The notes beneath the pieces were generated by a model. That model saw only the letters and a list, made by a program, of their open reading frames with translations, was not told the origin of the DNA and did not search any database. 64,000 nt of DNA. Source: Syngnathus acus. Taxonomy: Eukaryota > Chordata > Actinopteri > Syngnathiformes > Syngnathidae. Each line of letters starts with the position of its first letter. The stretch's first letter is position 1. The stretch is taken from positions 1,605,500-1,669,499 of the forward strand of contig NC_051098.1 of NCBI RefSeq assembly GCF_901709675.1, read 5' to 3'. A program made the position numbers and the translations under genes. Below, in pieces: positions 52,785-63,650 of the stretch.

Positions 52785-54027
52785 ATCTCAAATTCTGAGC
52801 TTAGATTTAGGCCCCGTTTGATCAACGTATTTAAAACCGAGATGTTGATAATTGGTCCAACTCGTTATCAACACTTATTTAAGGAAACCACTATAACTAT
52901 AGATAACCGTACTATCACTCAGAGCGATACTGTAACTAATCTCGGGGTAATATTTGACCAAACGCTCTCTTTTCAAAAGCACATTAAGAATATAACCAGA
53001 ATTGCGTTTTTTCACCTTCGTAATATTGCAAAGATTCGTCCGATCCTCTCGACTGGTGATGCGGAAACTATTATACATGCGTTCGTCACGTTGCGCCTGG
53101 ACTACTGTAATGTATTATTCTCTGGTCTTCCTAAGTCCCGCATCAAAAGTCTACAGTTAGTACAAAATGCTGCTGCAAGACTGCTCTCACGGACAAGAAA
53201 ATTTTATCACATTACCCCAATATTAGCCAACTTACATTGGCTCCCGGTCCATTTATGATGTGACTTCAAGGTTCTTCTATTAACCTATAAATCACTGCAT
53301 GGCTTAGCGCCTTCATATCTCGTCGACCTAGTTGTTCCTTATGTTCCGTCTCGTAACCTTCGTTCACAAAACGCTAGTCTTTTAGCGACACCGAGGGCCA
53401 AGAAAATGTCTACGGGGTCTAGAGCATTTTCTATCCGGGCTCCAGAGCTTTGGAATGCCCTACCAATGGATATTAGAACTGCTACCTCAGTAGAAACATT
53501 TAAGACACGTTTAAAGACACATTTCTATGATATGGCCTTTAATTAACCTGTAGTGGCCGATTCGGCTGGAGTTTGTTTTCTCTCCCTCTCCCCCCACCCC
53601 TCCCCGGCCGGGGGTGGTTAGGTGGCACCCAAGCTGACAGCGGCTATCTGGATTCTCGTGGGCCAATTCAGGATGGGGGAACTGCAGCTCAACCTCCTCG
53701 AAGACACTGCCAGGACAATTGAGGGCTCCTCCGGCAGCCCTTCGCTCTGACTTGGACATCCACTTTTTTCATTGATTTTCATATTATGTATTATTTGTGC
53801 CCTCTCTGCATCCATTGCAGCCTGGTGATCCTGAAAGGGGGATCCTTCCATCTGTGGTCCCTTCTCAAGGTTTCTCATTTTCCCCTGGCAGGGTTTTTTT
53901 GAGTTTTTCCTTGCCCTTTTGGGAGCTTAAGATCAGGGGATGCTTTGAGAATAATTGTCAATTTTTGTCTATGTGAAGCCCTTTGAGACTGCTTGTGGTT
54001 TATACAAATAAACTTGACTTGACTTGA
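52785..54027 (+). mobile_element. L2-like LINE, 5'-truncated, inserted in the SINE-like retroposon
   Basis: C-terminal RT plus 3'UTR with 'gatccttccatctgtggtcc', 'gagcttaagatcaggggatg' and a (CTTGA)n tail after AATAAA at about 54008. The same 3'UTR is found at 56985-57198. Confidence 0.8.
52818..53545 (+). pseudogene. L2-like LINE reverse transcriptase, C-terminal part
   Basis: Frame FKTEMLIIGPTRYQHLF, VTNLGVIFDQTLSFQKHI, LRLDYCNVLFSGLPKSRIK and SLQLVQNAAARLLSRTRKF, to PILANLHWLPVHL. There it meets one TGA at 53256-53258 (probably CGA to TGA), then continues in frame CDFKVLLLTYKSLHGLAPSY and SRAFSIRAPELWNALPMDIR to a stop at 53545. This is the usual thumb and C-terminus of L2 elements. Confidence 0.85.
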
Positions 54028-54620
54028 CTAACTGTGAGGCGGTCGTGCTGACCAGTGCATACCGAGCCGCCGATATAAACATTTGATCTCTTTAATTTTT
54101 TTCCCTGTACCAGAAAAGCAATTTTGTACTTTAGTACTGCTTGTGAATCTCAGTAGTACAGTAGCTGACTCAACCACCAGTGACTCTTCTCTTGGGAAGC
54201 AGGTAGCATGAGTCAACATTTGCGATGCTTATTGATGCAAGAACTCCACCATTTGCTGTTCCACGAATCAGTTGTCCTTCTCATCCACATTGCTTTGATA
54301 ACTCAGTTGCCCAGCATTGTTTCTAGGTGAGATCTTGAGACCAATGATGATCACATCATTGATCTTATTCTGCTGATCAAGCTTTTCCACTTTTGATCAA
54401 TTGATCCATCTTGGCATTCTCATCTTTGAGGAATTGGATGTCCTCCATCCTAGCTTCTATCCTCTTCAGTTGCTCCTTGCTTTCTTCAAGAGCATCTTTA
54501 TGTTCTTTATGAACATCAACAGCTTTCCAACGATTTTTTATTTCTTCCAGGCACTCAGCCATTGCCTGATCCTTAGCAAGATCTTTCTTTGAAAAGTGAA
54601 TTTCTTTGTCCTCTGATTGG

Positions 54621-55261
54621 TTCAGCTATGCTTCACTTCTGATTGGTTGAGCTCTATGTGCACTGAAGATTTACAGTGGAGGATGATAACAGACCATGGC
54701 TTTGTCCAAATATCTATCCTTATTCCCTAACCCCTCAATCACCATAGATGTGCACGTTACCCTATTTTCCAATCCTCCATCACTACCTCGGGCCCCCTTC
54801 TGTCATCGTGCCTCCATCCTTATTCGTAAAAGAATAATCCCCCATTTTGGTCCTTGACAAGGGTTTACAACCCCGGTCCGTCCATTGTCAGGAAAAAAAA
54901 AACTAATTTTATTTTATTTTTGTGTCACGGTCCACAATTTTCATTACTGTATAATTGTGTTTGTTGATTGGGTCTACTCTGTATAGGTGAGCTATCAACC
55001 TGCTTCTCTGATTGGTGGCCCTTGTTCCCGACTCAGCTAACCAATCAGTGCAGGGGAGAGAAGCCTGAGCACAAGCTGCACTAACTTAACCTGGAGTTTA
55101 TAAGGAACTCTGTGTGTTCATGGCTGGGCTGACTATGACTATGACAGTATACCTCACAAAATGGAGTAACCAACACTCAAGACTGACTACCTCAACTGAG
55201 TAGATGAACGAACAAAAAAACAGCTATGGTGAAAGCGCTAGTACACATGAATAATTTAAGT
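54621..55261. other. Unassigned, possibly retroviral-type LTR-like text
   Basis: 'tgtcacggtcc' near 54924 and 'tataaggaactctgtgtgtt' near 55099 would suit an LTR promoter, but no matching second LTR or clear end was found. I leave it unassigned. Confidence 0.25.
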
Positions 55262-55597
55262 CAGGGTTTTTTCAACTGGTTTTGTCCAATGGACGACCAT
55301 TATAACCAAGAAGCAACTCGCGGACCACTGCTTTGGCGGAATATTTCATTTTGCACCGAAGGAGGATAGACCTATACAGGCTATTAATTTGCAATTGTCT
55401 GTCTATTTTGGGAATCTTGGCTACATTTGACATAATTTGGATGGGTAAATGATCACAAAATTAGCTGAAAAATAACTCAAGTCTAAATAATAAATCAATT
55501 TTATTTTTAAAAATTTTACAATTATTTTCCATTTCCAACTTCACAGACCACCTGTAACTAGACTAGAGGGCTGCGGACCACCAGTTGACAATCCTTG
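55262..55597. mobile_element. hAT MITE with perfect 8-bp target duplication
   Basis: A 336-bp element beginning CAGGGTTTTTTCAACTGGT and ending ACCAGTTGACAATCCTTG. The octamer ATTTAAGT is exact at 55254-55261 and 55598-55605. No coding capacity. Confidence 0.85.
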
Positions 55598-56300
55598 ATT
55601 TAAGTGAGTAATGATGGCTATGGTGAAGTGCTAACACGAAGTGCGTATACTTAAACACAAAGTATACTTAAAATAAAGGCAGCAGTACAAACACACAAAT
55701 GGTATAGAGACTGACTGACAAGACAACACACACAAACCGACACGCCAGCTAGTTATCAGAGCAGTCAGTGATCAGAGCAACGAGTGAGCATCCAGTCCAC
55801 CAATGAGGAGGGAGCATCCACACAGCTGAATTTACATACATAATACAAGAATCAGATGTGAAGCAGAAAGGAGAGTGAAAACGTAGGTGGGTCCAAGCCA
55901 AGCATCGTAACACCAAGATACATTCAGCTGCCAACACAACCACCTTCGGTCACCAGATTGACTGGCGATGAGGAGTTTTTTGATGAGTCTTTTCTGCTTG
56001 AACCAAAGGGAAATGCCTCCTTCTGCATCCAAACACCATGAATACGCACAAAACAAGTGGCGTGTCATGATATTTCATATTCGGTCTGGCTTTTTCTGTC
56101 AGTCGTTAATCGACCCGGTTACAGGGATGGACGAAAACCCACTTCCATCCTTGCTTAGTCCATCCTTTTTCAAAAACTCGTCGTCCTTCACCCATAGAAT
56201 CGACATTCATCAAGGACAGACAGACAGACCGTTCCATCCCAGGGACGAAATGCCCATCACTGTCAATCGCTATGTGTGACAGTAGTTATTGTCCAAACAC
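55598..56300. other. lhx1: Unassigned intron stretch
   Basis: No recognised element or coding motif. It may contain an old DNA transposon, but no ends were found. Confidence 0.35.
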
Positions 56301-56756
56301 CATCGGTGTCCAAACTACGGCCCGCGGGCCAACTGCGGCCCGCGGTCCAGTTTTTATTGGCCCGCAGCAAAGAAGAAGTACTGGGCAGGCTAACGAGTTA
56401 GCGGAAAGATGCTAATTCGCGATCGTGCTAACACGCGCAAACGGACCTCTAAAGGAAATTAAACGAACATTTGGAGCAATACTACATTGTCCTAAAGCAC
56501 AGGTCCCCAAACTACGGCCCGCGGGCCGTATACGGCCCCCCTCCGCATTAGACTCGGCCCCCTGAACAATACCAGAGACGGAAAAAAATGGTAAACAATA
56601 CCAGAGCCCCTGAACAATACCAGAGACGGGAAAAAAAATGCTAAACAATACCAGAGACGGAGAAAAAAATGCTACTACGACCTCACTTTGCCCCAGCACG
56701 TTTTTACCCTTATGGCCACCCATACCCCAGTCATAGAACGTGAAAGAACGGAATAA

Positions 56757-57462
56757 TGGCAAAAAGGTTGGGTAAGAGAAAAATTGATTCCGAATGCAGG
56801 GTATTTAACCCGCAGTGGACACACTTTTTTTTTTTGTTCAATTCAAAGAAAAGACTGCTTGTCTCGTCTGTCAAGAGATGGTGGCGGTATTCAAGGAATA
56901 CAACCTGCGCCGACAATATGAATCCCGTCACAAAGACAAGTACGCCAGCTTGCAAGGCCAAATGCGAGCAGAAAAGTCCTGAAAGGGGGATCCTGAAAGG
57001 GGGATCCTTCCATCTGTGGTCCCTTCTCAAGGTTTCTCATTTTTCCCCCGGTAGGTTTTTTTTTTAGTTTTTCCTTGCCCTTTTGGGAGCTTAAGATCAG
57101 GGGATGCTTTGAGAATAATTGTCAATTGTTTGTCTATGTGAAGCCCTTTGAGACTGCTTGTGATTTAGGGCTATACAAATAAACTTGACTTGACACCGCG
57201 GAGCTTCTTATTTTTATTCGTGGAGTTACCGCAAACTTTGAGCTGTGCGAGGAGCTGGCATCCCTACAAAGCCTGAAAGGCACTACGACTGGGGAGGATA
57301 TTTTCGACAAAGTATGTAAAACCATGCAACGGTTGGATCTGGACTGGGCAAAGGTTGCCAGCATCACGACTGACAGGGCCCCAAGTATGGTGGGCGCGTC
57401 TCGGGGTTTAATAGGACGCATGAGCCGGGAGATGGAAGAATGGGATCTCAAGCGAAGTTGAA
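56757..57462 (+). pseudogene. hAT transposase pieces (GTF2IRD2-like), split by L2 tail
   Basis: N-terminal MAKRLGKRKIDSECRVFNPQ, QFKEKTACLVCQEMVAVFKE and YNLRRQYESRHKDKYASLQG (BED-type finger, with a shift in the T run at 56828). After the L2 fragment: AELLIFIRGVTANFELCEEL, GTTTGEDIFDKVCKTMQRLD and ASITTDRAPSMVGASRGLIG, the RNase-H-like D region. Related to, but distinct from, the transposase at 50731-51412. Confidence 0.75.
56985..57198 (+). mobile_element. L2-like LINE 3'UTR fragment
   Basis: Matches 53830-54027 ('ggatccttccatctgtggtc', 'ggagcttaagatcaggggat', AATAAACTTGACTTGAC), with a short duplication 'cctgaaagggggatc' at its start. It interrupts the hAT transposase. Confidence 0.85.
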
Positions 57463-58122
57463 CTTTTACCTAGGATTGTGCACGGCACAGCATAACTTTC
57501 TTTCTGTTAAGAACCCACTGAGGGTTATTTGATTCTTTATCGAGTTCATAAATAGTGTTATTGGCCTATATATTTTCCGCGTTATTTTATTCTGTGAAGA
57601 ACCCAGAGAGGGCTATTTGATCTCAGAAAGGGTTATTAATATTTGGATATGTGTGGTGCGCTGGAGTGTCAGCATGTTTTCTGGAAAACACTAAATGATT
57701 ACATTTAGGGACACCTGTGATTGTCACACTTTTTCTGTTAGAAACTGACCCCGGCCCCCCATCAGAGAAGGGAAAAGTTATGTGGCCCTCATTGGAAAAA
57801 GTTTGGGGACCCCTGTGTTATTAGATAAATATGGATTGTTGACTGCTATACTGTAGTGTACTGGTTCGGAGTTGATCTAATGGAAGATGAGCTTGAACTG
57901 TTTCTTGCTTTAGTTATGCAAATATTCTTCCGCAAACACACAAAATGCCTTCATTGCTCTGTAATGCCACAAAGTTAAATTGCATCTTTGTATATTACTT
58001 TGCATCATGATAGTGCTGGTGTTCCGAGGTAGATTATGTGGTCCTAAACATTTATTTTTTTGCCACGGACCGGTTCATTCTAGTACATGCTTTTCTCGCA
58101 CTGGCAAGCATTCGCTCAACGG

Positions 58123-58881
58123 TAGGGGTGTAACGATTCATCGATACACATCGATTAATCGATATGATGCTCTACGATTTATTGGCATCGATGCTAAACG
58201 TAAACATCGATTTATATTGCCGTGTTTGACCTCGGACATTAGACGCGACTTTATTTTGAAATCCAGTTCATTGTTGCTTGCTTCCTCTTTCCGGGAGCAG
58301 TATGCGGCGTGTTGTGTTGTGAGCAGAGCAGGCACGTGAAAGGGGAGCCGACAACTACGCGGCTCCTGGGCTGGTGCTATGGCTAGTGTCCAAGAAGACG
58401 AGGAAATTCGCTCCCCTTTGGGCTTCAAGTCATTCGTTTGGAAGCACTTTGGATTCCAAAGAAAAGATGGCTCAACGGACAATTAAAATTATTGTAAATA
58501 AATAGTTCAGTAATGCACTTTAAAGTTAATGGACAAAAAAAGAAAGAATATTCATTTTTCTTTACTTATATGAGAAAAAATATAGGAATTTGATAAAGTT
58601 CAGTGTTAAAATAAGCACTTTTTATACTACAATACTTTTGTAATTTCCTAAATAAAGAGTTTGCAGTACCTTGTTGATTTTGTGTATGAATTGTTATAAA
58701 TCAGGATATTGTTCTATATTTTTTATTTAAAAAAAAATATATATATCGATCGTGGAGCACTATATCGTGATGTATCGTGAATGAATCACAGCAGGCTTTA
58801 AGATATCGGCAAATATCGTATCGTGGTTCTTTGTATCGATATGATATCGTATCGTGACAAAACCCGCGATTTACACCCCTA
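58123..58881. mobile_element. hAT non-autonomous element with 8-bp target duplication
   Basis: The ends TAGGGGTGTAACGATTCATC and 'gcgatttacacccctA' are inverted repeats. CTCAACGG is exact at 58115-58122 and 58882-58889. The interior has many 'atcgat/tatcgtatcg' subterminal repeats and no transposase. The flanking 'cacggaccggttcattctag' at 58063 looks like part of an older hAT. Confidence 0.85.
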
Positions 58882-59099
58882 CTCAACGGGGGCGGGTTGG
58901 GGTGTAAAATAAAATTTTTAAAATGCCAGGGTTTCCTGAAGTACTGTGTATTCCTCATTGTGGGATCACTACTCAGGGGAGATGTCATGTGTTCCTCTCT
59001 GGAAGTTAATCAATGACAGGGGCGTGGACATTTATGCTATCTGCTAATCACATGAACACTATAGTAACATGTTTTGCTGTACGTTTGTAAAGGCCTAGT

Positions 59100-60582
59100 T
59101 ACCGTATTTTTCGGACTAAAAGTTGCTCCGGAATATAGGTCGCATTAGCCATAAAATGCACAATAACGTGAAAAAAAACATATATAAGTCGCTTCGGAGT
59201 ATAAGTCGCATTTTTGGGGGAAATTTATTCGACAAAATCCAACACCAACAACAGACATGAACGAGCAACAACAGGCTAAACGATAGGTATGCTAACGTGA
59301 CATAAACACAAACGAAGAGCTGAGAACGGGCCTGACGTAACATTCAGACTTGTTCAAAAAACTATTACATACATAACACGTTTATAAAACCATCTGTGTC
59401 ACTCCAATTCATTAAATCCATCGATCGGCCTTTATGTCAACAATGGGTGCGCGCCGCTCACGGCGCTTGCACTTCAAAATATTCCACAGGCCCATATAAC
59501 GATATATAAATTATATATCAAATAACTATTATACAAGCAATAATATTATCAAACCATCTGTGTCACTCCAAATCATTAAATCCATTGATCAAATTCCTCG
59601 TCCTTTGTCAACAACGCCGCGCGTGCGCCCTGACGTCAGCCTCGTCGTTATTCCACAGATCTAGTATATAACTATATTGTAGCGTTAACAAAGTACAAGG
59701 AAAGACGTGGGTTTGGTAAACGGCACTTTATTTAACAAAACAAGAGTTCAACGAGCCAACTACTGAACTGTAACGATAAAAACATATACAAGTTGCTACA
59801 CGAAATAAAATATATCAAATAACGATAACATAAATAGTTAACCGCCACACGGCCCCAAGCACCGGCGTCGACTTCCAGGCGTGTGGCGGCGTGGACTTCC
59901 ATCCCCAAGGTGGCACTTACAGCCACGGAGGTGGAAGAGAGCTCCATAGAATAGGACTGGACGTGCATAAAAGCCATGTCCGAGCCCCATCCACCGTCCC
60001 CAGACAGCCACCCGGCCGAGCACCGGCCCCCGACTTCCATCCACGGAGGTGAAAGAGAGCTCCGTAGAGTAGGACCGGGCGTGCGTAAAAGCCATGTTCG
60101 AGCCCCATCCACCATCCCTGGACAGCCACCCGGCCGAGCGCCGGCCCCCGACTTCCATCCACGGAGGTGAAAGAGAGCTCCGTAGAGTAGGACCGGGCGT
60201 GCGTAAAAGCCATAATAGTTTTTCAAACCTTCTGTGTCACTCCAAATCATTAAATCCTTCAAACTCTTCGTCCTCCGTGTCACTTACAAACAAAGCCGCT
60301 AATGATGCCGGTAGTACGTGGGGCCCTTCGTCATCTTCGTCATCCCGTGATCGAATCTTTGTCCTTCATGTAAACAACCGCCGCGCTGCTGACGTCACTT
60401 GAAATTCAAATTACAGTAATCCCTTGCTACATCGCGGTTTGTTTATCGCGGTTTCACTTGTTTTTTTTTTTTATTTTGAAAATCTATGAAAAAATTCACA
60501 TATAATTCGCTCCTCAGTATAAGTCGCCCCCCCCACCCAAACTATGAAAAAAACCGCGACTTATAGTCCGAAAAATACGGTA
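59100..60582. mobile_element. Pogo-like non-autonomous transposon, complete
   Basis: The ends TACCGTATTTTTCGGACT and AGTCCGAAAAATACGGTA are perfect inverted repeats with TA. Subterminal 'tataagtcgc' repeats are seen on both sides. The same family as the truncated copy at 1170-2155. It includes a tandem array of 118-bp units. Confidence 0.85.
59930..60212. repeat. 118-bp tandem units in the pogo-like element
   Basis: 'cgacttccatccacggaggt' starts at 60031 and 60149 (period 118), and a diverged first unit precedes them. About 2.4 units in total; the two complete units differ little. Confidence 0.85.
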
Positions 60583-60737
60583 TACTCGCGCAGGTGACAA
60601 CTTCAGTGTTGTATCACGTTACCGGCGCATTAGGTCGTGCAGCACCTCTACGACCACTCTGCAACACATGACACGCACACGGAAATTGTAGCTGCACGCC
60701 AAATATCTTAGTTGAACAAATATGCTGTTTGGTTATG

Positions 60738-61045
60738 GTCAGCTCAGTGGCCTAGTGGTAGAGTGTCCGCCCTGAGACTGGAAGGTTGTGGGTTCAAACC
60801 GGGTCATACCAAAGACTATAAAAATGGGACCCATTGCCTCCCTGCTTGGCACTCAGCATTAAGGGTTGGAATTCGGGGGTTAGATCACCAAATGATTCCC
60901 GAGCGCGGCACCGCTGCTGCTCACTGCTCCCCTCTCCCCCAGGGGATGGATTAAAATCACATGGGGATGGGTTAAATGCAGAGGACAAATTTCACCACAC
61001 CCAGATGTGTGTGTGACGATCATTGGGACTTTAACTTTGACTTTA
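60738..61045 (+). mobile_element. Full-length tRNA-derived SINE
   Basis: A box, shortened B-box region ('gttcaaaccgggtcatacc', lacking the usual 'ccggcc'), the full body, and a tail of CTTTAA/CTTAA repeats to 61060. It lies about 350 bp from lhx1 exon 61408-61573 in its intron. Confidence 0.8.
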
Positions 61046-61407
61046 ACTTAACTTAACTTACAAGGGTTCACCTGACACCACCATGTCTGTTGATTTGTGC
61101 ATGTATTTGTGCTTTGCTATTACTGTACTTTGATAACCTTATTCAGCCAATAAAATGTTTAATTTTAAACCTAAAAGGGTTTAATTCTTAATAGCAAAAC
61201 ATTAAATATAAACCATGAATGTTTGGACAATTTCATTTGTAGTACACTAGAAAAAAAATATATATAATGAAGTCATCTGTCCGTAAACAGTAGTTACATA
61301 GACCATAAAACAAAAGGGTAATTAATAGGGGAGTGTGAAAAACAATTAAATATCTTGGATTTGCAAAAATGGGAGGAAATGCCACTTAGAGTGAAAGTCA
61401 AACACAC

Positions 61408-61573
61408 CTCCATAATAAGAGAAAGGTCCATTCGGGATGAGCTCTCCTGGTTCCAGGCGGTCAACCAGCGTTCTCATCCGCCTTGGACTCCTGAAAAATG
61501 CATGCCTGCGGGCTCCCAGTGCGCTCAACTGCTTCATACGCCTCTCTTTGGAACGGCGATTCTGGAACCAGAC
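61408..61573 (-). CDS. lhx1: lhx1 internal exon: homeodomain helix 3 and following linker
   Basis: Minus-strand exon of 166 bp. The acceptor ends 'tacatgcag' at 61574; the donor gtgtgt starts at 61407 after GGAG. It reads [20 protein letters not shown], the recognition helix (W48, F49, N51, R53 of the homeodomain), then [20 protein letters not shown] and [15 protein letters not shown], leaving one base for the next exon's codon. The text after the homeodomain distinguishes LHX1 from LHX5. One difference from what I recall in other LHX1 proteins is RMRT where RMRP is usual. Confidence 0.95.
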
Positions 61574-61652
61574 CTGCATGTACATTTACACACAATCAGT
61601 AAATGTGCAGTCGGCAATTTGATGAACATTTCAATGGCACACATTGATGTGC

Positions 61653-61658
<6 letters not shown>

Positions 61659-61733
<75 letters not shown>
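61659..61733. repeat. (GA)n microsatellite upstream of the lhx1 acceptor
   Basis: About 37 uninterrupted GA units on the plus strand, so (TC)n in the lhx1 sense direction, ending 85 nt before the 3' splice site. Confidence 0.95.
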
Positions 61734-61735
<2 letters not shown>

Positions 61736-61763
61736 AGATGAGTCAAATAAATGCTGACATTCT

Positions 61764-61892
61764 TAAAACTGCTGGGGCAAAAGCAACTCAATTTCGGTTA
61801 AAAATTGTACCAATCCGGAAAGTAGTCAAAGTTGGGTCAATTTGACCCAAACTACTTGGGTTGGTACAATTCTTAACCCAGCAGTTTTAGGG
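61764..61892. mobile_element. Fold-back MITE
   Basis: 'taaaactgctggggcaaaag' at the left mirrors 'aacccagcagttttagg' at the right. Inner parts 'gttaaaaattgtaccaatcc' and 'gggttggtacaattcttaac' are also complementary, around a 'gggtcaatttgaccc' centre. The whole 129 bp can fold on itself. Confidence 0.75.
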
Positions 61893-62584
61893 ATATAAGA
61901 TTTTTGTCGTCATTTGTAATCTGTAGCCTACTACCTAACTTTTTTAAAGAAGCATTGTGGCCATTTGTTATTTAGTCGTATTTGCCTGTGTGTTACGCCA
62001 AGCAAACATAGTAAGTTCACTCATTAAATGCAAAAAGACCACACCAACAATTGTCACATTTCTAATTGATTTGCAATTCACAGTTTCCTCGTGTGATTTT
62101 GTAAACTGCGATACAGTGGTTGACCACCAATAATCTACTCTAAACTGTTCAACCCTATCTCATCTAATCAGCTCTCGTGAAAATTATTATTGTAAACAAA
62201 TTACAATAGCTAGCCCGATAAAATATACAACCCCAAACAAATCGTATAAGTAAATAAATTAGTACACAATCATAAATTATGCTATTCAGCCTTTATTTAC
62301 ACTATGAGATTAATCAAACAAAAAAAGTCTATGAAATGAAATATATCATGATCGTGTGGGTGTTTTGTTTTGTTCCTTCATCCAGTATAATTGGAAAAAC
62401 ACGTAATCTCAGAAAACTACAATTACATAAGTGTTGTACCCTACAGAATGCCACTCAAAACTGAACATGAAATACTTCTTTAAAAATGAAGGCATGTTGT
62501 CATTGAGTCTGGGTCTTATTTCGTGTGGCGTTACATGGAGTGGTAACATTAAATCAAATCATAATAAGAAATTAGCTGTAAAAT

Positions 62585-62735
62585 TACTAATATTACAGGA
62601 ACCCAATAAAAAATAGTAGCATTCCATGTCGAACATTTGTTGCTATAGTTTACATAAAATTTGATTAGGAAGCTAATAAAAAATAGTAGCATTCTAAATC
62701 GATCATTTGTTGCTATAGTTTCTATTAAATGTTAT
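62585..62735. repeat. Tandem duplication of about 67 bp
   Basis: 'aataaaaaatagtagcattc' followed by 'atttgttgctatagttt' occurs at about 62605 and 62674. Confidence 0.75.
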
Positions 62736-63174
62736 TAACTGTGCAAGAGTAAATATTAGTTTCCAAGAAAACAACAACAACTCACAAGCTTACAGCTTGG
62801 CTAACGTCAGATCAGCTGTGCTATGCCAAATACGTATCTCAGCGATTGCAGCAGCCCTGCGACTATGCCCTCCCGTCCGTGTACATGCGGAATTGAAAAA
62901 ATTGACAGATTTCCCATTTTGTGATCAAGTTCACTAAGCCATCACTCTTTGCTTTAGTGAATTCCATGTGACGTGTGAAGTTTGATGGAATAAGCAGTTT
63001 GTTAAAAGGTGGAAAGGAGACGCGATAAGGAGGAGGCGTGAGGATGTTTGGGTGGTTGGGGGTTGAGTTTGTCTGATAGGACGACCTAACTGCATTGCAC
63101 CACACCTATGAATGAGTGCATAACATGCAAGCCCACTCATCAAAGTACGAGTGCTTGAAGAATTTTATATATAT

Positions 63175-63240
63175 GCATGTGTGTGTGTGTGTGTGTGTGT
63201 GCGTGCGTGCGTGCGTGTGTGCGTGCACACGTACGTGTGT
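63175..63240. repeat. (TG)n microsatellite with CG interruptions
   Basis: TG and CG dinucleotides followed by a (TTTA)n run at 63242-63270. Confidence 0.9.
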
Positions 63241-63274
63241 ATTTTATTTATTTATTTATTTATTTATTTTATAT

Positions 63275-63650
63275 TGGGTGGCTCGGTGGGGTACTGGGTA
63301 GCACGTCCGCCTCACAGTTAGGAGGGTGCGGGTTCGATTCCACCTCCGGCCCTCCCTGTGTGGAGTTTGCATGTTCTCCCCGGGCCCGCGTGGGCTTTCT
63401 CCGGGCACTCCGGTTTCCTCCCACATCCCAAAAACATGCTTGGTAGGCCAATTGAAGACTCCAAATTGTCCCTAGGTGTGAGTGCGAGTGCAAATGGTTG
63501 TTTGTCTCTGTGTGCCCTGCGATTGGCTGGCAACCGGTTCAGGTTGTCCCCCGCCTACTGCCCGATGACGGCTGGGATAGGCTCCAGCACACCCGCGACC
63601 CCCGTGGGGACGAAGCGGTTCAGAAAATGGATGGATGGATGGATTATTTT
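63275..63650 (+). mobile_element. tRNA-headed SINE-like retroposon with (GGAT)n tail
   Basis: The head 'gtagcacgtccgcctcacag' and 'gcgggttcgattcc' (B-box) resembles a tRNA. The body 'catgttctccccgggcccgc', 'ctgcgattggctggcaaccg' and 'gggataggctccagcacacc' ends in ATGGATGGATGG. The tail matches that of the RTE-like LINEs here, which may supply its reverse transcriptase (inference). Two other copies are at 18606 and 52473-54070. Confidence 0.8.

Larger units (their letters stand above)
52473..54070 (-). mobile_element. tRNA-headed SINE-like retroposon, split by an L2-like LINE, with 14-bp TSD
   Basis: The 3' part (52473-52784) and the 5' tRNA-like head (54028-54070) are both complements of the copy at 63275-63650. 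The pieces join at 'caccctc' and 'ctaactgtgagg'. The target duplication cgatataaacattt is exact at 52459-52472 and 54071-54084. Confidence 0.8.
52285..54620 (-). pseudogene. LINE ORF1-like coiled-coil protein remnant, split by nested retroposons
   Basis: Minus strand. 54377-54610 reads KEIHFSKKDLAKDQAMAECL, EEIKNRWKAVDVHKEH and LEESKEQLKRIEARMEDIQF, a coiled coil. Shifted frames down to 54086 give NKINDVIIIGLKIS and IKEIKCLY. After the insert (52473-54070) the reading goes on with ENLSKQNASIAW and GKIQGTWTSNCKIFVKPN. Coiled coil followed by an RRM-like segment and 'NEHLTKxN.. / KIQGTW..NCKIF'-type text is typical of LINE first ORFs. The family is not named. Confidence 0.5.
56303..57830. mobile_element. 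Nested hAT elements (CCAAACTACGGCCCGCGGGCC type)
   Basis: The outer left end is at 56309 (gtccaaactacggcccgcgg). An inner element starts at 56500 (CAGGTCCCCAAACTACGGCC) and ends at about 57815 with GTTTGGGGACCCCTG, its inverted repeat. No clean 8-bp duplication is seen around the inner one. A short tandem 'aacaataccagagacgg' repeat lies at 56565-56660. Confidence 0.65.
31889..61407 (-). other. lhx1: lhx1 last intron, 29,519 bp, mostly transposon
   Basis: It is bounded by a GT donor at 61407-61406 (minus) and an AG acceptor at 31890-31889, in phase 1 on both sides. It contains two RTE-like LINEs, another LINE, two Helitron-like elements, at least five hAT elements, pogo- and Tc1-type elements, several SINEs, an L2-like LINE and a dispersed hairpin satellite, all listed separately. 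Stretches without an assigned element are 31889-32280 and 35298-36050. Confidence 0.85.

Noticed and set aside
54377-54562. Coiled-coil frame as a host gene exon
   Set aside because: Neighbouring shifted frames read as a LINE ORF1 (KEIKCLY, GKIQGTWTSNCKIFVKPN), there are no splice sites, and it lies inside the lhx1 intron amid repeats.
59838-60213. Repetitive minus-strand frames of about 100-180 codons
   Set aside because: They come from the 118-bp tandem units in a non-autonomous transposon, with no known domain.
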